DNA of 64,000 nt, taken from positions 186,001 through 250,000 of the forward strand of contig NW_019173939.1 in the NCBI RefSeq assembly GCF_001642475.1, in the 5' to 3' direction. The notes under the pieces are model-generated. The model made no database searches. It saw only the letters and a program-made list of their open reading frames with translations, and was not told where the DNA came from. Origin of the DNA: Fonsecaea monophora (Eukaryota; Ascomycota; Eurotiomycetes; Chaetothyriales; Herpotrichiellaceae). The position numbers were made by a program, and so were the translations under genes. This document shows, piece after piece, positions 21,516-33,089 of this stretch. Positions within the stretch are counted from its first letter, which is position 1, and the number at the start of each line of letters is the position of its first letter.

Positions 21516-22867
21516 TTAGGCAGGAATTTTATAACTCCACGGATGGTCCTCGTCGCCGTACTGGATGGCCTCGATCCAGCCCTTCATCTTGCTGGCGACC
21601 TCGCCGGCCTCTTCGTTGGGTTTCAGGCCGCAGTGCAGGACGCGGTCCTTCCACGAGATGCTGCGCACGGGGGCGACGATGGCGGCGGTGCCGGCGCCGA
21701 ACACCTCGAGCAGCCGGCCCTCGCTGTCCGCGTCGGCCAGGTCCTGCATCTTGACGTACCGCTCGGCGACGTTCCACCCTTCAGGCTCGAGGCGCTCGCG
21801 GGCCAGGGCGAGCACCGAGTCGCGCGTCACGCCCTCGAGGATGGTCCCGTCGAGCGGCGCCGTCAGGAGCTCCTTTTGTCCCGTCTCCTTGTTGCGGATG
21901 CACACGAACAGGTTCATCGTGCCCACCTCGGTGATGTACTCTTCGGGGCCGAAGAGCCAGAGGTTCTGGTGCAAGCCCTTCTTGGCCGCTTTCAGCTGTG
22001 GCACGATGCAGGGCGCGTAGTTGGCGCCCAGTTTCTTGTCGCCCACGCCGCCCGGCCAAGAGCGCACAGCATAGTCGGTGGCCTCTAGCGAGATGGCCTT
22101 GAAACCGGTTGGGTAATATGGCCCGACTGGGGACGCAATGACGTAGAGCAACGCCGAACCCGGTGGTCCGACACCGAGCGTTCGCTGCGTCCCAATCAGC
22201 GTCGGTCGGATGTACAGTGAGTATCCCTTCTCGGCGGAGATGAAGCGCTCGTCCAACTTGCACAGCGTGCCGATCAAGTCTACAAGTTTGTCGCCTTCAA
22301 ACGTGGGGAGCGCGATGCGGGCGGCCGACTTGTTCATGCGCTCCATGTTCTTGTCCGGCCTGAACAGTCGCAGCGAGTTATCTTTCAGACATTTGTACGC
22401 TTTCATGCCCTCGAAGCATTCGAATGCATAATGGAAGACGCAGGTCGCGGGATCGAGCGAGAGGTTTTGGTAGGGGGTTATCCGAGGAGGCAGCCAGCCC
22501 TGCGACGCCGTCCATTCGATGGACAGCATATGATCTGTTTTGTTGCGGTCAATAAAAACAAACGCCATAATATTCAAGAGCTATATTCCATTCGGCCTCC
22601 CTTACCGGTAAAGGTTCTCCCAAATACAAGGTCTTTATTGGGCACCAGCTCTTTCGGGGTGATGGTCTTGGTGACCTCCAACTTTGACGGGTCGATGCCC
22701 GGAAGCTTGGAGTGGATGTCATCGTCTACACTCAAAGACGACTTTTGACGTGAAGAAAATGTCGAAAACAGTCTATAAGAGGGCCGTAGCCGTATCGAGT
22801 CCGACTTGAATGTGGATGAGGTGAGCGCGCGCGCGCAGGGCGTGCGGAATAGCCGAGGGAGTGACAT
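21516..22867 (-). CDS. Branched-chain amino acid aminotransferase, mitochondrial
   Basis: This PLP enzyme interconverts leucine, isoleucine and valine with their 2-oxo acids. On the minus strand, exons are 22867-22606 and 22534-21516, coding for 426 residues. The join (donor GTAAGG, acceptor ACAG) gives FGRTFTDHMLSIEW, the family signature. The N-terminus (residues 1 to about 40) is rich in Arg, Ser and Leu and lacks acidic residues, fitting a mitochondrial presequence (Bat1-like form). Other signs are FHYAFECFEGMKAYK, SLYIRPTLIGTQ, the PLP-lysine block GGVGDKKLGANYAP, EEYITEVGTMN and LDGTILEGVTRDS. A TGACTCA element about 480 bases upstream fits general amino-acid control. Confidence 0.96.
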
Positions 22868-23345
22868 TGTCTTTTGTCTGTTATTGCTCGGGGATCATCG
22901 AACACCAGGGGGTGGGTGGGATTAGATATAGGAGAGAAGCTGGACGGTGGAGGGAGTCGCCAGCTGCGAGGGAGATAGAGAGCGCAGACAACACGGAGAG
23001 AGGAGAGGAGAGGTTGTCGAAGGGCGCCTGTCGATGATAGAGATGTTAACAAGTGACTGTTTTCTTCCCTCGTATATTATGTCTTTCTGGTCTTTTTCTG
23101 TACAGAGTTACCCCGTTAATTACATATCGTTTTGACGAAATTCTGGCCCGCGCGACATCGGAGCTCGGAGTTTGGAGCTTGGCTGCGTCTTTCCGCCAAT
23201 AACCGCCGTCAGCTTCACGTGAGCCGATGCCGCCGGAGTTCTTCATCTTGCCCCGGACGAACGACCTCGAAGGGATTTGTTCCTTGCATAATCTTCTTAC
23301 TCACTACTCCAGTACAAGTGCGAGGTACCGAGTAACACAGACGAC

Positions 23346-23352
23346 TGACTCA
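23346..23352. promoter_or_regulatory. TGACTCA element (Gcn4/CpcA type)
   Basis: A perfect TGACTCA lies about 480 bases upstream of the branched-chain aminotransferase start. This is the known binding site of the Gcn4/CpcA/CPC1 bZIP family, which induces amino-acid biosynthesis genes. Function here is inference. Confidence 0.4.
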
Positions 23353-23935
23353 GAGCAGAGGGTCCCTCAATACGTATCCTACCCTGCATCTTTATTCCCG
23401 ATCCAGTCACCGCTAATTACATATCTTTTCCTGATCTCCAATGCTTTCGACACCAACTTCCCATAGACTATCGAAGCCTTCGTATGTACCTGGGTAGGGT
23501 CGACTGATCCAATCGGACCGCCCCAATACGGTATTGGAACGCAGTGGGTTGATCCCGGTCGCATATTTAGCGCCCCACCGAATCGTCTTGCAAACTTGGG
23601 GCCCCTGCTTACCCTCACCTCCACATACGAGTACGCGCTATGTGAAGTCGAACCCCAGTATTGTCAACCTCCGTTGCCTGCCATGATCTAGTCTCTAGTC
23701 TCTACGGAGTGGTCCTGGGGGAGAGGTGCATCCAGCACTCCCACCGCATCTACCGTAAGGTCATGCTTTGCGCGGCGAGATCAACCTCCTGACTCGCCTC
23801 GATGAAAGGATTCGACATCTATTTATCTATCAGCGAGGGGTGTTTGCCCACAAGTCGCTTTCTCTGTGCACTTGTGCGTACGTGCGCAGATACATAGGGT
23901 AGCTTCCAGGGCACTGAGTTGAAATGGGTTCAATG

Positions 23936-24536
23936 TCAAATCCGGATTGACTCAAGTATGTAGGTTTCATGGACCATCAGGAGAGGAAGGGGTTTCGGCA
24001 TATTTACAATCCCCCCTCCAAATTGTATCATATGCCAGGCTTTAAGGCTCTTGACGAGCTGGTTGTGACGGCCTCGGTGGCCAACTGGGCCTAAGCCGTA
24101 GCTGGGCCAGGGTCGCCAGAAGGGGGTAGTTATTGATCCAGGTGTATGAACGTTGATCGCCGTTGCCTCCGGAGAAGGCAATTCCTGGGATGTTCTGTTG
24201 CATAGCAGTATATGTAGCACCTGAAGGACGAGATTCTCATGAGTTTGACGCGAGTTGAAGAAGTAGTCCTGGAGGTGCAGAACCAAAAACTCATCAATAG
24301 TTCTGAGGCACGTTTAATAGTTGAAGATCCATACCTCTGAAAGGGTGGGGCTGATTCTCTCGCAAGATAGAAAAACCCCTTGTATGGCCTAAAGTCGTCA
24401 GACTTACAGATAGATCTTTTCCGATCCTGGTCACGGTATAGAACCACGTTGGACGAAGGCCTTCGACCGAAGCAGTGTATGTAAATCGACAGACCTGATT
24501 GGGGTTAATCAGATAATCTAGGCGAGAGCCTTGCAT
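23936..24536 (-). pseudogene. Weak candidate: fragmentary multi-exon gene or relic
   Basis: On the minus strand three frames can be chained by plausible introns. The first contains NPNQVCRFTYTASVEGLRP and TWFYTVTRIGKDL; the middle includes RPYKGFFYLARESAPPFQ; the last reads DYFFNSRQTHENLVLQ and ends with MVHETYILESIRI. The pieces look protein-like, but the chain has no clear start, no recognised domain and only about 200 codons. It may be a decayed gene, a short lineage-specific gene or chance. Confidence 0.18.
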
Positions 24537-24941
24537 TTAGCAGCGAATCAACCTCGGTCAGGCCAGAGCTTCGACTCAGCTTCTTTCCGGTCCGCAAGGT
24601 CCACAGAATCGTGGTGGCTTAAGGGTTTCGCCCATGGCGCATATCACCATTGGTGGTCTTCATGCCAGGAACATTCAGCGAATGGCGTTGCCAGTCTGAT
24701 GCCCTTGTGCCTCAGGCACGAGTTGGAGTCTGTCATCCTGTTGCACAATGCGGACTAATTATAACCCAAATCTGCAATAGCTGGTTTGGCCAATCCTGGG
24801 ATCGCACGCGTCTTTCAGCAAGATCCAATCACTATACGAAAGAATCGCCTCTTCCTCCCAACTTCGCGCGTGTCGATCTATAATTGCCGCCTATATCTGA
24901 CCAATAGTGACACGGAGCAAATCGCCAACTCTCAACCACTC

Positions 24942-27686
24942 TTATAGCAGAGATTCGTACTTGTCCAGACCTGTCTTCTGCTGTTGCGGTGTTTGCTGCT
25001 GAGATTTCTGCGGTTGCAACACGTTCATGGAGGCACCGAATCCAGGGGTCGGAGGCGAGGACACTGCAAAATTATTGTAATTCGGTTGCGGCCAAGCAGT
25101 CCTCTGACTGTTGCCTGGAGGAGGGGGGGCTATCATAGGCGCGAATCCAGGACTAGAAGTCCCTTGCGCTCCCGGAGGCGGGGGGAGTTGCCAGGTCGTA
25201 TTTGGCGATGCTATCGGCGGAGATATGTTGCTTACAGAACCAGAGAGATAACTTGATGGCTGTAGCACTTGATGCTGACTCTGCGAGGGTGCAGGCGAAG
25301 ATGAAGACGACCCCCAAATAGAGGCTGAGGATTGCTGGGCAGGTTGAAGACTTGGAAACGCCGAGGCACTGACGTCCGGAGTAATTGAGCGGGATAGAGG
25401 TTGCGGTTGGAGAACTGGTAATGACGAGGGCATTTGATGTGCCAATGTGTTCCTCCCGCTGGCAGCATCTATGGGAGCCCACGAGTAGGATGGCGGATTC
25501 GGAGTCAGCTTTTGTCCATCAGAAAGAGCTCCCGCAAAGACATCGATCTTGTCAGTATTCTTGTCTCCAAGGACAAGCTTCTCAAAGTTGTCTTCTGTGC
25601 TTGCGACTTGATTAGCTTGATGGATACCGTTACCGACCTGCTTAAGCGACGAGGAAGCAGCCCTCGACTCTGGAACCCTGCTCGAAGAGAGTTCCTGCAG
25701 TTTACGAATCTGTTCGCGCTCGATCTTGCTTGAGAGACTTTTGATGACATCCATGAACGCTTTGAATTGCGGAAGGTCAAGTAGAGGGCCCAATGCAAAG
25801 TTCCAGAGGATGGGCATCACCTCAGTGGCTAAGAAATCAGTATCGCCAACAGTGCCGATTTGTCGGAACACCTTCAGAGCCGCCATCATGACTGCTGGTT
25901 CTTTCGTTTTGATCGCCTTCAGGAGAGGGACAATCTTCTCCTGCATTGTGAATTTGTCCAAGCTGGAAACATTCCTATCCTGCTTTTCTTGCTGGGCCTT
26001 CCCAGGGAAGTCGTCGATATTATTTTCCGTCTGGTCCGGCGCGACTCCACAGAGTACTCCCAGCGCTTCAAGGCCTCGAATCTTGATAGTCAGGCTATTA
26101 GTCTTGCTGAAAACGTTGGCCACAACTGGGAATAGATCGTGTTTGACCGTTGTAAAGTCGATCAAAGGGAGAACAACGGGTAAGGTCTGTAAAGCGGCAT
26201 CAGTAAGTGAATGGGTCGATGACTCCATCGCCACATGAACAATAGGTAAGACATCATCTTTGAACTGCTTCGCAGAGCAGTTGTCGGCAATGAGTTGAAT
26301 GTTATTGAGGACTGCAAGGAAAGCGGCCTCTTTGCCGGTATCCCGTTCTTCGGTTTTGGGTTTGGACAAGAATATGTCTCTCATTCGTGGCAGGATATTA
26401 TCCGAGACAAGTTCTTTGCTGAACGGGACGACTTTGACTATCTGGAAGATATTTTGCATAATGAGTGGGAGTAGTTCCCGATCCTTCATCTCGTCCAGAA
26501 GAACACTAAGGATCTTCTTTCCTAGCACAGAAGGCGGAAATTGAGGAAGGACTCGGCCGAGGCCTTTCATGAATTGTGATTTCTCGGCAGGAGTTTTCGC
26601 GGGGAAAGCATCCAAGAACCTCATCGTGTTGACCAAAATGTTGTCAAAGTATTGCGATTGCTGGAACTCACTCGCGGTCATCCGTTGAGCGGGTCTTCTG
26701 GTCAACATTCTCGGTAACGTGACATTCAACTCCCGTGGCAAAGCACCGTCGCAGAGATAGTTGTTTGCGCTGGTCGGTACGGTGGAAGCGCTGCTGAAGA
26801 TCTTTTTATACGTTGACTGGTTGCCATGGGTTTCAATTGGTGACCGATGCGGCTGTCTGTAGCATGCGAGGATAACCAGAGCGAGTGAGAAGATATCGGC
26901 CGAAAAGTTGATATTCGAGTCGAGCACGAAGTCGGGAGAAGTATAGTCGAGGTCCAGTTGAACAGTTCGAGGGATTCGAGAATCATGGTGGAGTACCTCA
27001 GACAGAGAAATCTGAGGAACGGTCTGATGCCCTTCCGCTCCGTCGGGCGGCCCAGCGAAGCCGAGTCCGGAGATCTTCCAGTCTGACTTTGCATTGATCA
27101 TGATGGCATCCGGAGTCAGGTTTCCGTGAACAAGCTTAGCAGAGTCGTGTAAGAATTCGAGCCCCTTCGCGACCTGCAGCAGCCCCTTCTGAATTTCCAA
27201 TTCGTCGACTTCCACGTCTTGCTGTGCCCGAGAAGTGGCGCCATCATTCGACGCAGACCGCGAGACAGTCTTCCCCCTTCCATTCCCCTCTCGATCCTTC
27301 TTTGCCAGTGCAGCGGATAAGGAGCACAAGACAGGCTCCGTCGCAAACATCAACCCTCCACTGCGGGTCTCTTCGACCGGTTCGACCAGCTGCAGAATAG
27401 AGGGATGACGTAGCCGAGCCAGGCTGCTGGCTTCCTTCTTCAAGCGCTCGACGACCTCATCTTGGATCTTGCGCACCGACGTGGCGCTCGTAGCACGTGC
27501 TCCAAACCCGCTAGTGGTGACATCGAGCGATTTCCTATCAAAGATGAAAACCGAGGCCTGAGTGCCACTGTTCTTCTTCTTCGCGTCAAAGATGGTCCAG
27601 ACCCCTACATTTGCAGAGGGATGTTTGGACACTTCATAGTTGGACGTTATATTCGAGCTGAAGGACTTGAAGGCGGATGAGAACAT
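24942..27686 (-). CDS. Scy1/SCYL2-like protein kinase-like (pseudokinase) with HEAT repeats
   Basis: The Scy1 family acts in clathrin-mediated traffic between Golgi and endosomes in other eukaryotes. This intronless gene codes for 914 residues. The kinase-like domain spans about residues 20-350. The catalytic-loop position reads VHGNLTPDAIMI instead of HRDL..N, and the metal-binding position reads KISGLGF instead of DFG, so catalysis is unlikely; this agrees with the family. A helical HEAT-type region follows at about residues 360-660. The tail (about 690-914) is rich in Pro, Ser and Gln and ends in GLDKYESLL, as in other fungal members. I start at MFSSAFKSFSSNITSNY (27686); an in-frame ATG at 27728 would add 14 residues and seems less likely. 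Confidence 0.9.
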   Translation of the reverse strand: MFSSAFKSFSSNITSNYEVSKHPSANVGVWTIFDAKKKNSGTQASVFIFDRKSLDVTTSGFGARATSATSVRKIQDEVVERLKKEASSLARLRHPSILQLVEPVEETRSGGLMFATEPVLCSLSAALAKKDREGNGRGKTVSRSASNDGATSRAQQDVEVDELEIQKGLLQVAKGLEFLHDSAKLVHGNLTPDAIMINAKSDWKISGLGFAGPPDGAEGHQTVPQISLSEVLHHDSRIPRTVQLDLDYTSPDFVLDSNINFSADIFSLALVILACYRQPHRSPIETHGNQSTYKKIFSSASTVPTSANNYLCDGALPRELNVTLPRMLTRRPAQRMTASEFQQSQYFDNILVNTMRFLDAFPAKTPAEKSQFMKGLGRVLPQFPPSVLGKKILSVLLDEMKDRELLPLIMQNIFQIVKVVPFSKELVSDNILPRMRDIFLSKPKTEERDTGKEAAFLAVLNNIQLIADNCSAKQFKDDVLPIVHVAMESSTHSLTDAALQTLPVVLPLIDFTTVKHDLFPVVANVFSKTNSLTIKIRGLEALGVLCGVAPDQTENNIDDFPGKAQQEKQDRNVSSLDKFTMQEKIVPLLKAIKTKEPAVMMAALKVFRQIGTVGDTDFLATEVMPILWNFALGPLLDLPQFKAFMDVIKSLSSKIEREQIRKLQELSSSRVPESRAASSSLKQVGNGIHQANQVASTEDNFEKLVLGDKNTDKIDVFAGALSDGQKLTPNPPSYSWAPIDAASGRNTLAHQMPSSLPVLQPQPLSRSITPDVSASAFPSLQPAQQSSASIWGSSSSSPAPSQSQHQVLQPSSYLSGSVSNISPPIASPNTTWQLPPPPGAQGTSSPGFAPMIAPPPPGNSQRTAWPQPNYNNFAVSSPPTPGFGASMNVLQPQKSQQQTPQQQKTGLDKYESLL

Positions 27687-28430
27687 TGGCGCTCGAAGTC
27701 GGATCTGCACACCCAGAACATGAGACAAGTTAGAATGGAAAAGTCAGGCTGTGGCAGCAATCCAAGTCGACGTCAATGTCCAGCGAAAGTCCAGTGTAAG
27801 CGAAAGTTGATGGACATCAGGGAAGTGTATCTTATCCTGTCGCCTGGAATCGAGTCTTTAGTCTGATATTCGGGCATCGGAGATGAAACACGCCAAGACT
27901 CGGCTGCTGGATGATGCCACGTGATCTGCGCTATCATTACTACGGATCACAGGTGCGCTGAAATGCATGTTTCTCCTTTTCCCTCGTCGACGCTGTCCTT
28001 CCTCGACAAGACTATTGCATTCACGGAAAAGATGTTGGAATAATACTGACAATCTACGTTTATGGGAGTACTTAACACCTTGGTATGTTGCTGTGTCTCA
28101 CAAGTCAAGGGTTAAAGCACCCCTCAACCAGTCGAGAAAGACCAACACTCAAAGTGTATCTCGAGAGTCATTTATTGCTTGCGTTGATATCAACCATGAA
28201 TAACGCGAATGGCATTGTATATGCGGAAAGATCGTACAAGATCCATCTCCGCCATGATCATGAGTAGAGACAGATCCTTCCCTTTTGCTTAATTACCATA
28301 AAACACCGTCGACATCTCACCACTGGGAGGGTCCCAAGAAGCATGAATATCACAAATGTGCGACGTCCATTTCTGACTGTCCGTACGTATTCATCGAACT
28401 CAACACAGTCCCCTCTCTCACAAGCCAACT
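27687..28430. other. Spacer between pseudokinase promoter and aquaglyceroporin 3' end
   Basis: Contains the pseudokinase promoter, with a CACGTG at 27918-27923 about 230 bases before its start, and the aquaglyceroporin 3' flank. No gene is seen. Confidence 0.45.
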
Positions 28431-30502
28431 TCACCGTCTTGTGCGTCGAAAGTTCATCCTCGCTCTCCATCGCTTCCTCCACTTCCGCGCAGCCCGTCGG
28501 ATCCGCCTCGTGGGATAGTTCACGGGACTTTCGCCCCCAACGAAGATAGCTGCGTCGTAAAGGAGGCCCCCCAGAATAGCACCGCTTATGGGCCCTAACC
28601 ATGCGACTTTGAACCAATAGCCGTCTGCGAAGAGGGTTTTGAAGTTGCCGTGGCCGAGAACGAGCATTGCAAGGCGGGGGCCAAAGTCGCGTGCTGGGTT
28701 CATGGCTAGACCGGTGATATACCCAAATCTGTAGTGAGATAACATGCACAGGTCAGCAAGTCTGCGAACAAGAGCTCGTTCTTGTACTTACGCCATGCCA
28801 AGGACAGTAACTAGCAAGCCGACTATAAAGGCGTTCATCCCGGCCCCAGGAGGAGCATTGGTGTCGTCACCGAGGGCGAGAACCGAGATAGTAAGGATGG
28901 TTGTGCCCGCGAGTTCGGCAAGATATGCCGTGCCGCTATCAACCCAGGAGGCGCGGGGGAAGGTGAGGAAGTTAGATAATACTACTGTTGACATCGGCAA
29001 CACCAGTGGAGAGACTGAAGCCGAGCCAATGCCTCCAGCCAACTTCTGTTCTACTAGGTGGCTTTGTTGCTCCTGCGCCGCATGCAGTTGCAGAGCGATG
29101 AGGCCGGGCCGGAAGATACCAAAGGCAACCAAAGCCGCCAGAAAAGCGCCGAGCATCTGAGCTGCGACGTAGACGGGGATTTTGCGCAACGGAAACCCAC
29201 GGTAGATGTAGAGCATTAGTGATATCGCAGGGTTCAGATGAGCGCCGGATATCCCGCCCGCGATGTAGATGGCTAACATGGTCGCGAAACCCCATGCCCA
29301 GGTTCCTGTATCATTGACGCCAGCTGCTCCATGCGAGACAGTCATTGACAGATTGGCGCTGAATCCAAGTGTGTATTGAACCATGATCTGTGGGAATGAA
29401 GTAGATGTCAGAGTATCATCCTCAAATTTCTTGTCTTCATAACCAAAAGTGAAGGGAAAGAGGGATCCAGAGGGTTACATACTCCTAGTAGCTCGGCCAA
29501 CGGTTCTCGAAAACGCAGCCGAATAATGGACCAGTATGTGTGCAGATTGTGGATTTCTTCATCTTCGGCCTGATACGCTGCCAAAGGAACTGCATCCTCG
29601 TAGGGGTCGTCTTTCCATTCCTCTTCCTCCTCCTTTGCTCGCTTCACGTTTGCCACTGCTTCGGGTAGTGACAGCTCTGGTGGTTCAATCTGCTCCGCCT
29701 GTTGAGACTCGGAGCCTGCTTCTTCCTCGATTGTATCTTCTGGTCGAATCCACGTGTGCGGTGTTTCGGTCAGTGCGTCTGAAGTTCTTCTGGCGGCACC
29801 AAAGGGTGAAAATGCCGGTGACTCTTGGTACTGGTTTTGATAGGCTCGATACAGGGATATTTCTCTCTCGCGTCGGATAGTGTCCAATTGCGAAGATACC
29901 TTGTCTGGCCTTAGAGAGGGTTCAATCCTGCCGGCTTCGATATCTGCCATCAGCGGCTGTTGTGCCTCTCTTTCTTCGTCTTGGACTTCTTTCTCAAGCT
30001 CATCCTTGGCTGGAACCATGCCTGGTCTCAGCACACGAGGCAACGGTTTAGCAAGACCCCACACGGGTCTGACATTCGTTGGTTGATCATATGCCGGATT
30101 GAGTTGTGTGTATCCTGGGTCAATGTATGGTTGGTTGGCGGCCAAGGTATCCAGAGGAGGTGGGCCAGCGAGGGAGAATTTTCGGGACGCAGTATCGGTG
30201 GCATCGCCTCTCGCTGAAGGCGCAGCAATGACAACAGATCTTCTGCTGGAATCCGCATAATCTCTTCCCCAAGTTCGTGCTGGACCAGGACTTGGGTTCG
30301 GACTTGTTTGAAGGCTACTGATGCGATGACGCAGTGAAGCCGGGCCAAAGTTGAAGTCGGGATACCTAGAACGAGATTGATGCTGGGACGGCGACCTCGA
30401 TAGGTTCTGCTCGGCGTAGTCTCTGGAGAGCACCCGACCTGAGGTTCGTGTTGACACCCTCGACGCACCCTCTGGGCTGTTTGCCTGTTCACTGTTCTCC
30501 AT
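28431..30502 (-). CDS. Aquaglyceroporin (MIP family) with long N-terminal cytosolic domain
   Basis: This is a plasma-membrane channel for glycerol and small uncharged solutes. On the minus strand, exons are 30502-29483, 29387-28792 and 28728-28431, coding for 637 residues. Residues 1-340 are hydrophilic, with many Ser, Arg, Pro and Glu, and end in RLRFREPLAELLG, which begins the first membrane helix. The channel pore motifs are NPA at N392 (GAHLNPAIS) and NPARD at N549 (GLAMNPARD); the Asp after the second motif marks the glycerol-conducting subclass. A loop insertion of about 35 residues (QEQQSHLVEQKLAGG and after) interrupts the region between helices 3 and 4. The C-terminus is strongly basic (RRIRRAARKWRKRWRARMN). 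The long N-terminus recalls yeast Fps1, where such a region gates the channel during osmotic stress; that function is inferred here. Confidence 0.92.
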
Positions 30503-31375
30503 AGTTGATGAATGGTTATCTCGGGCCGGTAAGTTTTGGATCTAGGTTCCGGCAGCCGGATATTTTGCTGCAAAATCTTCAAGTGCTTCTATATCTATTT
30601 CTGGCCGAGGAGAGGCGGCCCTTCTTTTGGGTCGTCTTGACCAAAGGTGATGCTAGCAGTAGATTGCCATTGCTCTAGACGGTCCCAAGGAAGGGTCAGG
30701 GACAGCGCAACGCTGCTCTGGAGACGAATCTCCTGGTATGGTCACTTGGATGCATACCGTTATCAACGTCAGGAGATGTCATTCTGTAAAAGATCCAAGC
30801 TCGAGGCGGTCAAGATAGCCCAGAGAAGCTCATCGTGCCGTTCCATGACCTCATTGCCTTTATATCACGCTTTGCCCATTCGGGTTAGCCTATTCTACTC
30901 GATGGTGACCACAAAGCGGCGAGGGCGGCTCCTTTTCCGCCCAATCATTGACGACTCAGCGACTCTATTAAATACCCCTGTCTGACAACACGGAGGTATA
31001 GTCCCTATTCTGCCTATTCCAATTGCTCCTTAATCCGAGGAGTCCTCGGTCTTTCTCAAAAACTTACCTACCAAATCACAATAATCCTCACAAATCAGCT
31101 GCAACCTTACAAGGCAGCTCTTCCAGAAACTAATACAATACCGTCTGGGCATCATGTTTACATCCGCTGTCTGATCGGCTGGATGCTTCGAGTCCTCGGC
31201 AACTCATGGGAAGAAGCCGTTCGACAAATGTCCGGGACTTGGTCAGGTTTGAACTATATATTTGAACTTATGTGGTGCTCCGCCGTCGAGTCTCTCCCTT
31301 TTCCCCAAATATATGCACCTCCCCTCTTGGTCGTGTCTGTCTTCAACAGGACTTCTAATTGCCTAATATTGAGCC
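30503..31375. promoter_or_regulatory. Divergent promoter region, aquaglyceroporin / permease
   Basis: This 873-base interval lies between two divergently transcribed genes. A TATA-like run (TATATATTTG at about 31255-31264) lies about 110 bases before the permease start. No further gene is seen. Confidence 0.5.
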
Positions 31376-33089
31376 ATGGCCGAAAAGGCGGACGCCCACC
31401 ATGTGGATGCACCAAACACACTTCCTCTTTCAACAGAATTGGTCGCTGACAAGTACGAGAAACCCTTGGCTGTTGACACGGTTCATGGCGATGAAGCACT
31501 GAAGATTATTGCTGCCGTTGAGGGAGACGATACCTGGACCGGAAAGGAAGAAAAAGACCTCGTCAAAAAGATTGATCGGCGATTGTTACCTGTCCTCTGC
31601 CTGGTATACGGTATTCAATTCTATGATAAGGCGATGCTGGTGAGAGATAGAATTGAACAGTCCGGCTCATCAAGCTAACGCTCCCTTTAGGCACAAGCTG
31701 TGAGCCGTTTACAACTGCACCAATCTGGGACTCGCTAATTCTTGATATGCTAGGCTTTATTTGGACTCGAAGAGGATCTTGATCTCGATATTGGTAACCG
31801 CTTTGTTTTTTCGTCTTCCATCTTCTATCTGGGCTTCATCGTCGGCGCTTATCCTGCTATAATGATGGCTCAACGTTGGCCCATTGAGAGAGTTGCTACA
31901 GGCATCACGTTTGTCTGGGGCATCATCGTCATGTGCAGTGCTGCTTGCAAAACATACGCCGGCTTTTACTCACAGAGGTTCTTCTTGGGCGTTATCGAGG
32001 CGGGTATTTCGCCCATTTTCATGCTTGTCGTTGGGGGTTGGTACAAAAAAGATGAACAAGCTTTGAGAATGGGAGTCTGGTACAGCTGCACTGGTTCGTT
32101 TTTCCCACAATGCGCTATCAAATGGGCGTTCCCGGCTGATTTTCAACCTCAATCCAGGTTACATTTCGATTGTCTCACCGCTTATCAACTACGGCCTCGG
32201 ACATATCACAGGAGGCTCTTTGCACTCGTGGCAGTACATGTACCTCTTCGCTGGTGGTGTCACAACACTGCTCTCGGTCCTCGTGCTATTTTTTCTGCCG
32301 CCGGACCCCATACGCGCCAAACATTTCACAGATCGCGAACGCTATATCGCTGTTGCTCGACTCAGGGTCAACAACTCTGGTGTCCGAAATATACACTTTA
32401 AGCCGTCTCAGGTCTTCGACGCTTTGACAGACGTCAGATTCCTCCTGCTATTCTTCACCACCTTCCTCATGTTCTTTGCCAATGGGGCGAACGCGACGAT
32501 GGCACCCATTATTGTCCACAGCTTCGGCTACTCCACACTCAATTCCCTCTTGCTAGTTGTCCCTGCTGGGTTTGTGTCCGGGACCATCGAACTGCTGGTC
32601 TGTTATCTGGCATACCGAATCAAGGGAATTCGAATTTACCTCTTTGTCATCTGCGTTTGCACCACCATGTTAAGCTGCTTGCTTTTATGGCAGTTGCCTC
32701 GATCTGCCAAAGGTGGTCTCTTGTTCGCTATTGAGATCCTTCCTGCATTTGGTGGTGGCTACGCCATCCTTATGGGCCTACAGATCGCCAATACAGCGGG
32801 CTACACGAAGCGCAGTGTCACCGCAGCTGGGTTGTTCATCGCTTGGTGTCTTGGCAACTTCACAGGGCCGCTGCTTTTCAAGAAAAAGGATGCTCCCGTC
32901 TATGCTCCAGCGTTTGCAGTCATTGTTGCAGGCCTGGCGGCAGCAGTTGTGTTGGCCATAGTGTACCTGTTCGTCTGCAAATTCGAGAATTCAAAACGAG
33001 ACAAGAGCGGAATGACCGAGGCTTTTGAGCATGCTTACAACGACGACCTGACGGATAGGAAGAACAAGCAATTCAGATACGTGTACTAG
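31376..33089 (+). CDS. MFS permease, Dal5-type (ACS family), with a 9-base exon
   Basis: This plasma-membrane importer is probably for an organic acid or similar small solute; the substrate is unknown. Exons are 31376-31639, 31691-31699, 31754-32093 and 32158-33089, coding for 514 residues. Exon 2 is only nine bases (GCA CAA GCT) between two ordinary introns. It is needed to read YDKAMLAQAALFGLEEDLDL, which matches the family pattern of TM1. The third intron uses an unusual GTTCGT donor, and its removal restores YSCTGYISIVSPLINYGLGH. About 12 membrane segments are expected; RRLLPVLCLVYGIQFYDK and YSQRFFLGVIEAGISPIF are typical ACS blocks. It is convergent with the acyl-CoA ligase. Together with the ligase and the Zn2Cys6 factor it may form an uptake and activation unit. 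Confidence 0.88.

Larger units (their letters stand above)
22868..24941. other. Spacer between aminotransferase promoter and pseudokinase 3' end
   Basis: The left part is the aminotransferase promoter, with a CACGTG at 23216-23221 and TGACTCA sites at 23346-23352 and 23948-23954. A weak minus-strand coding candidate lies at about 23936-24536 and is listed separately. Otherwise I see no gene. Confidence 0.5.

Noticed and set aside
31700..31753. Model that skips the 9-base exon of the permease
   Set aside because: Skipping it stays in frame but drops Ala-Gln-Ala from a conserved TM1 block, and both flanking introns have proper borders.
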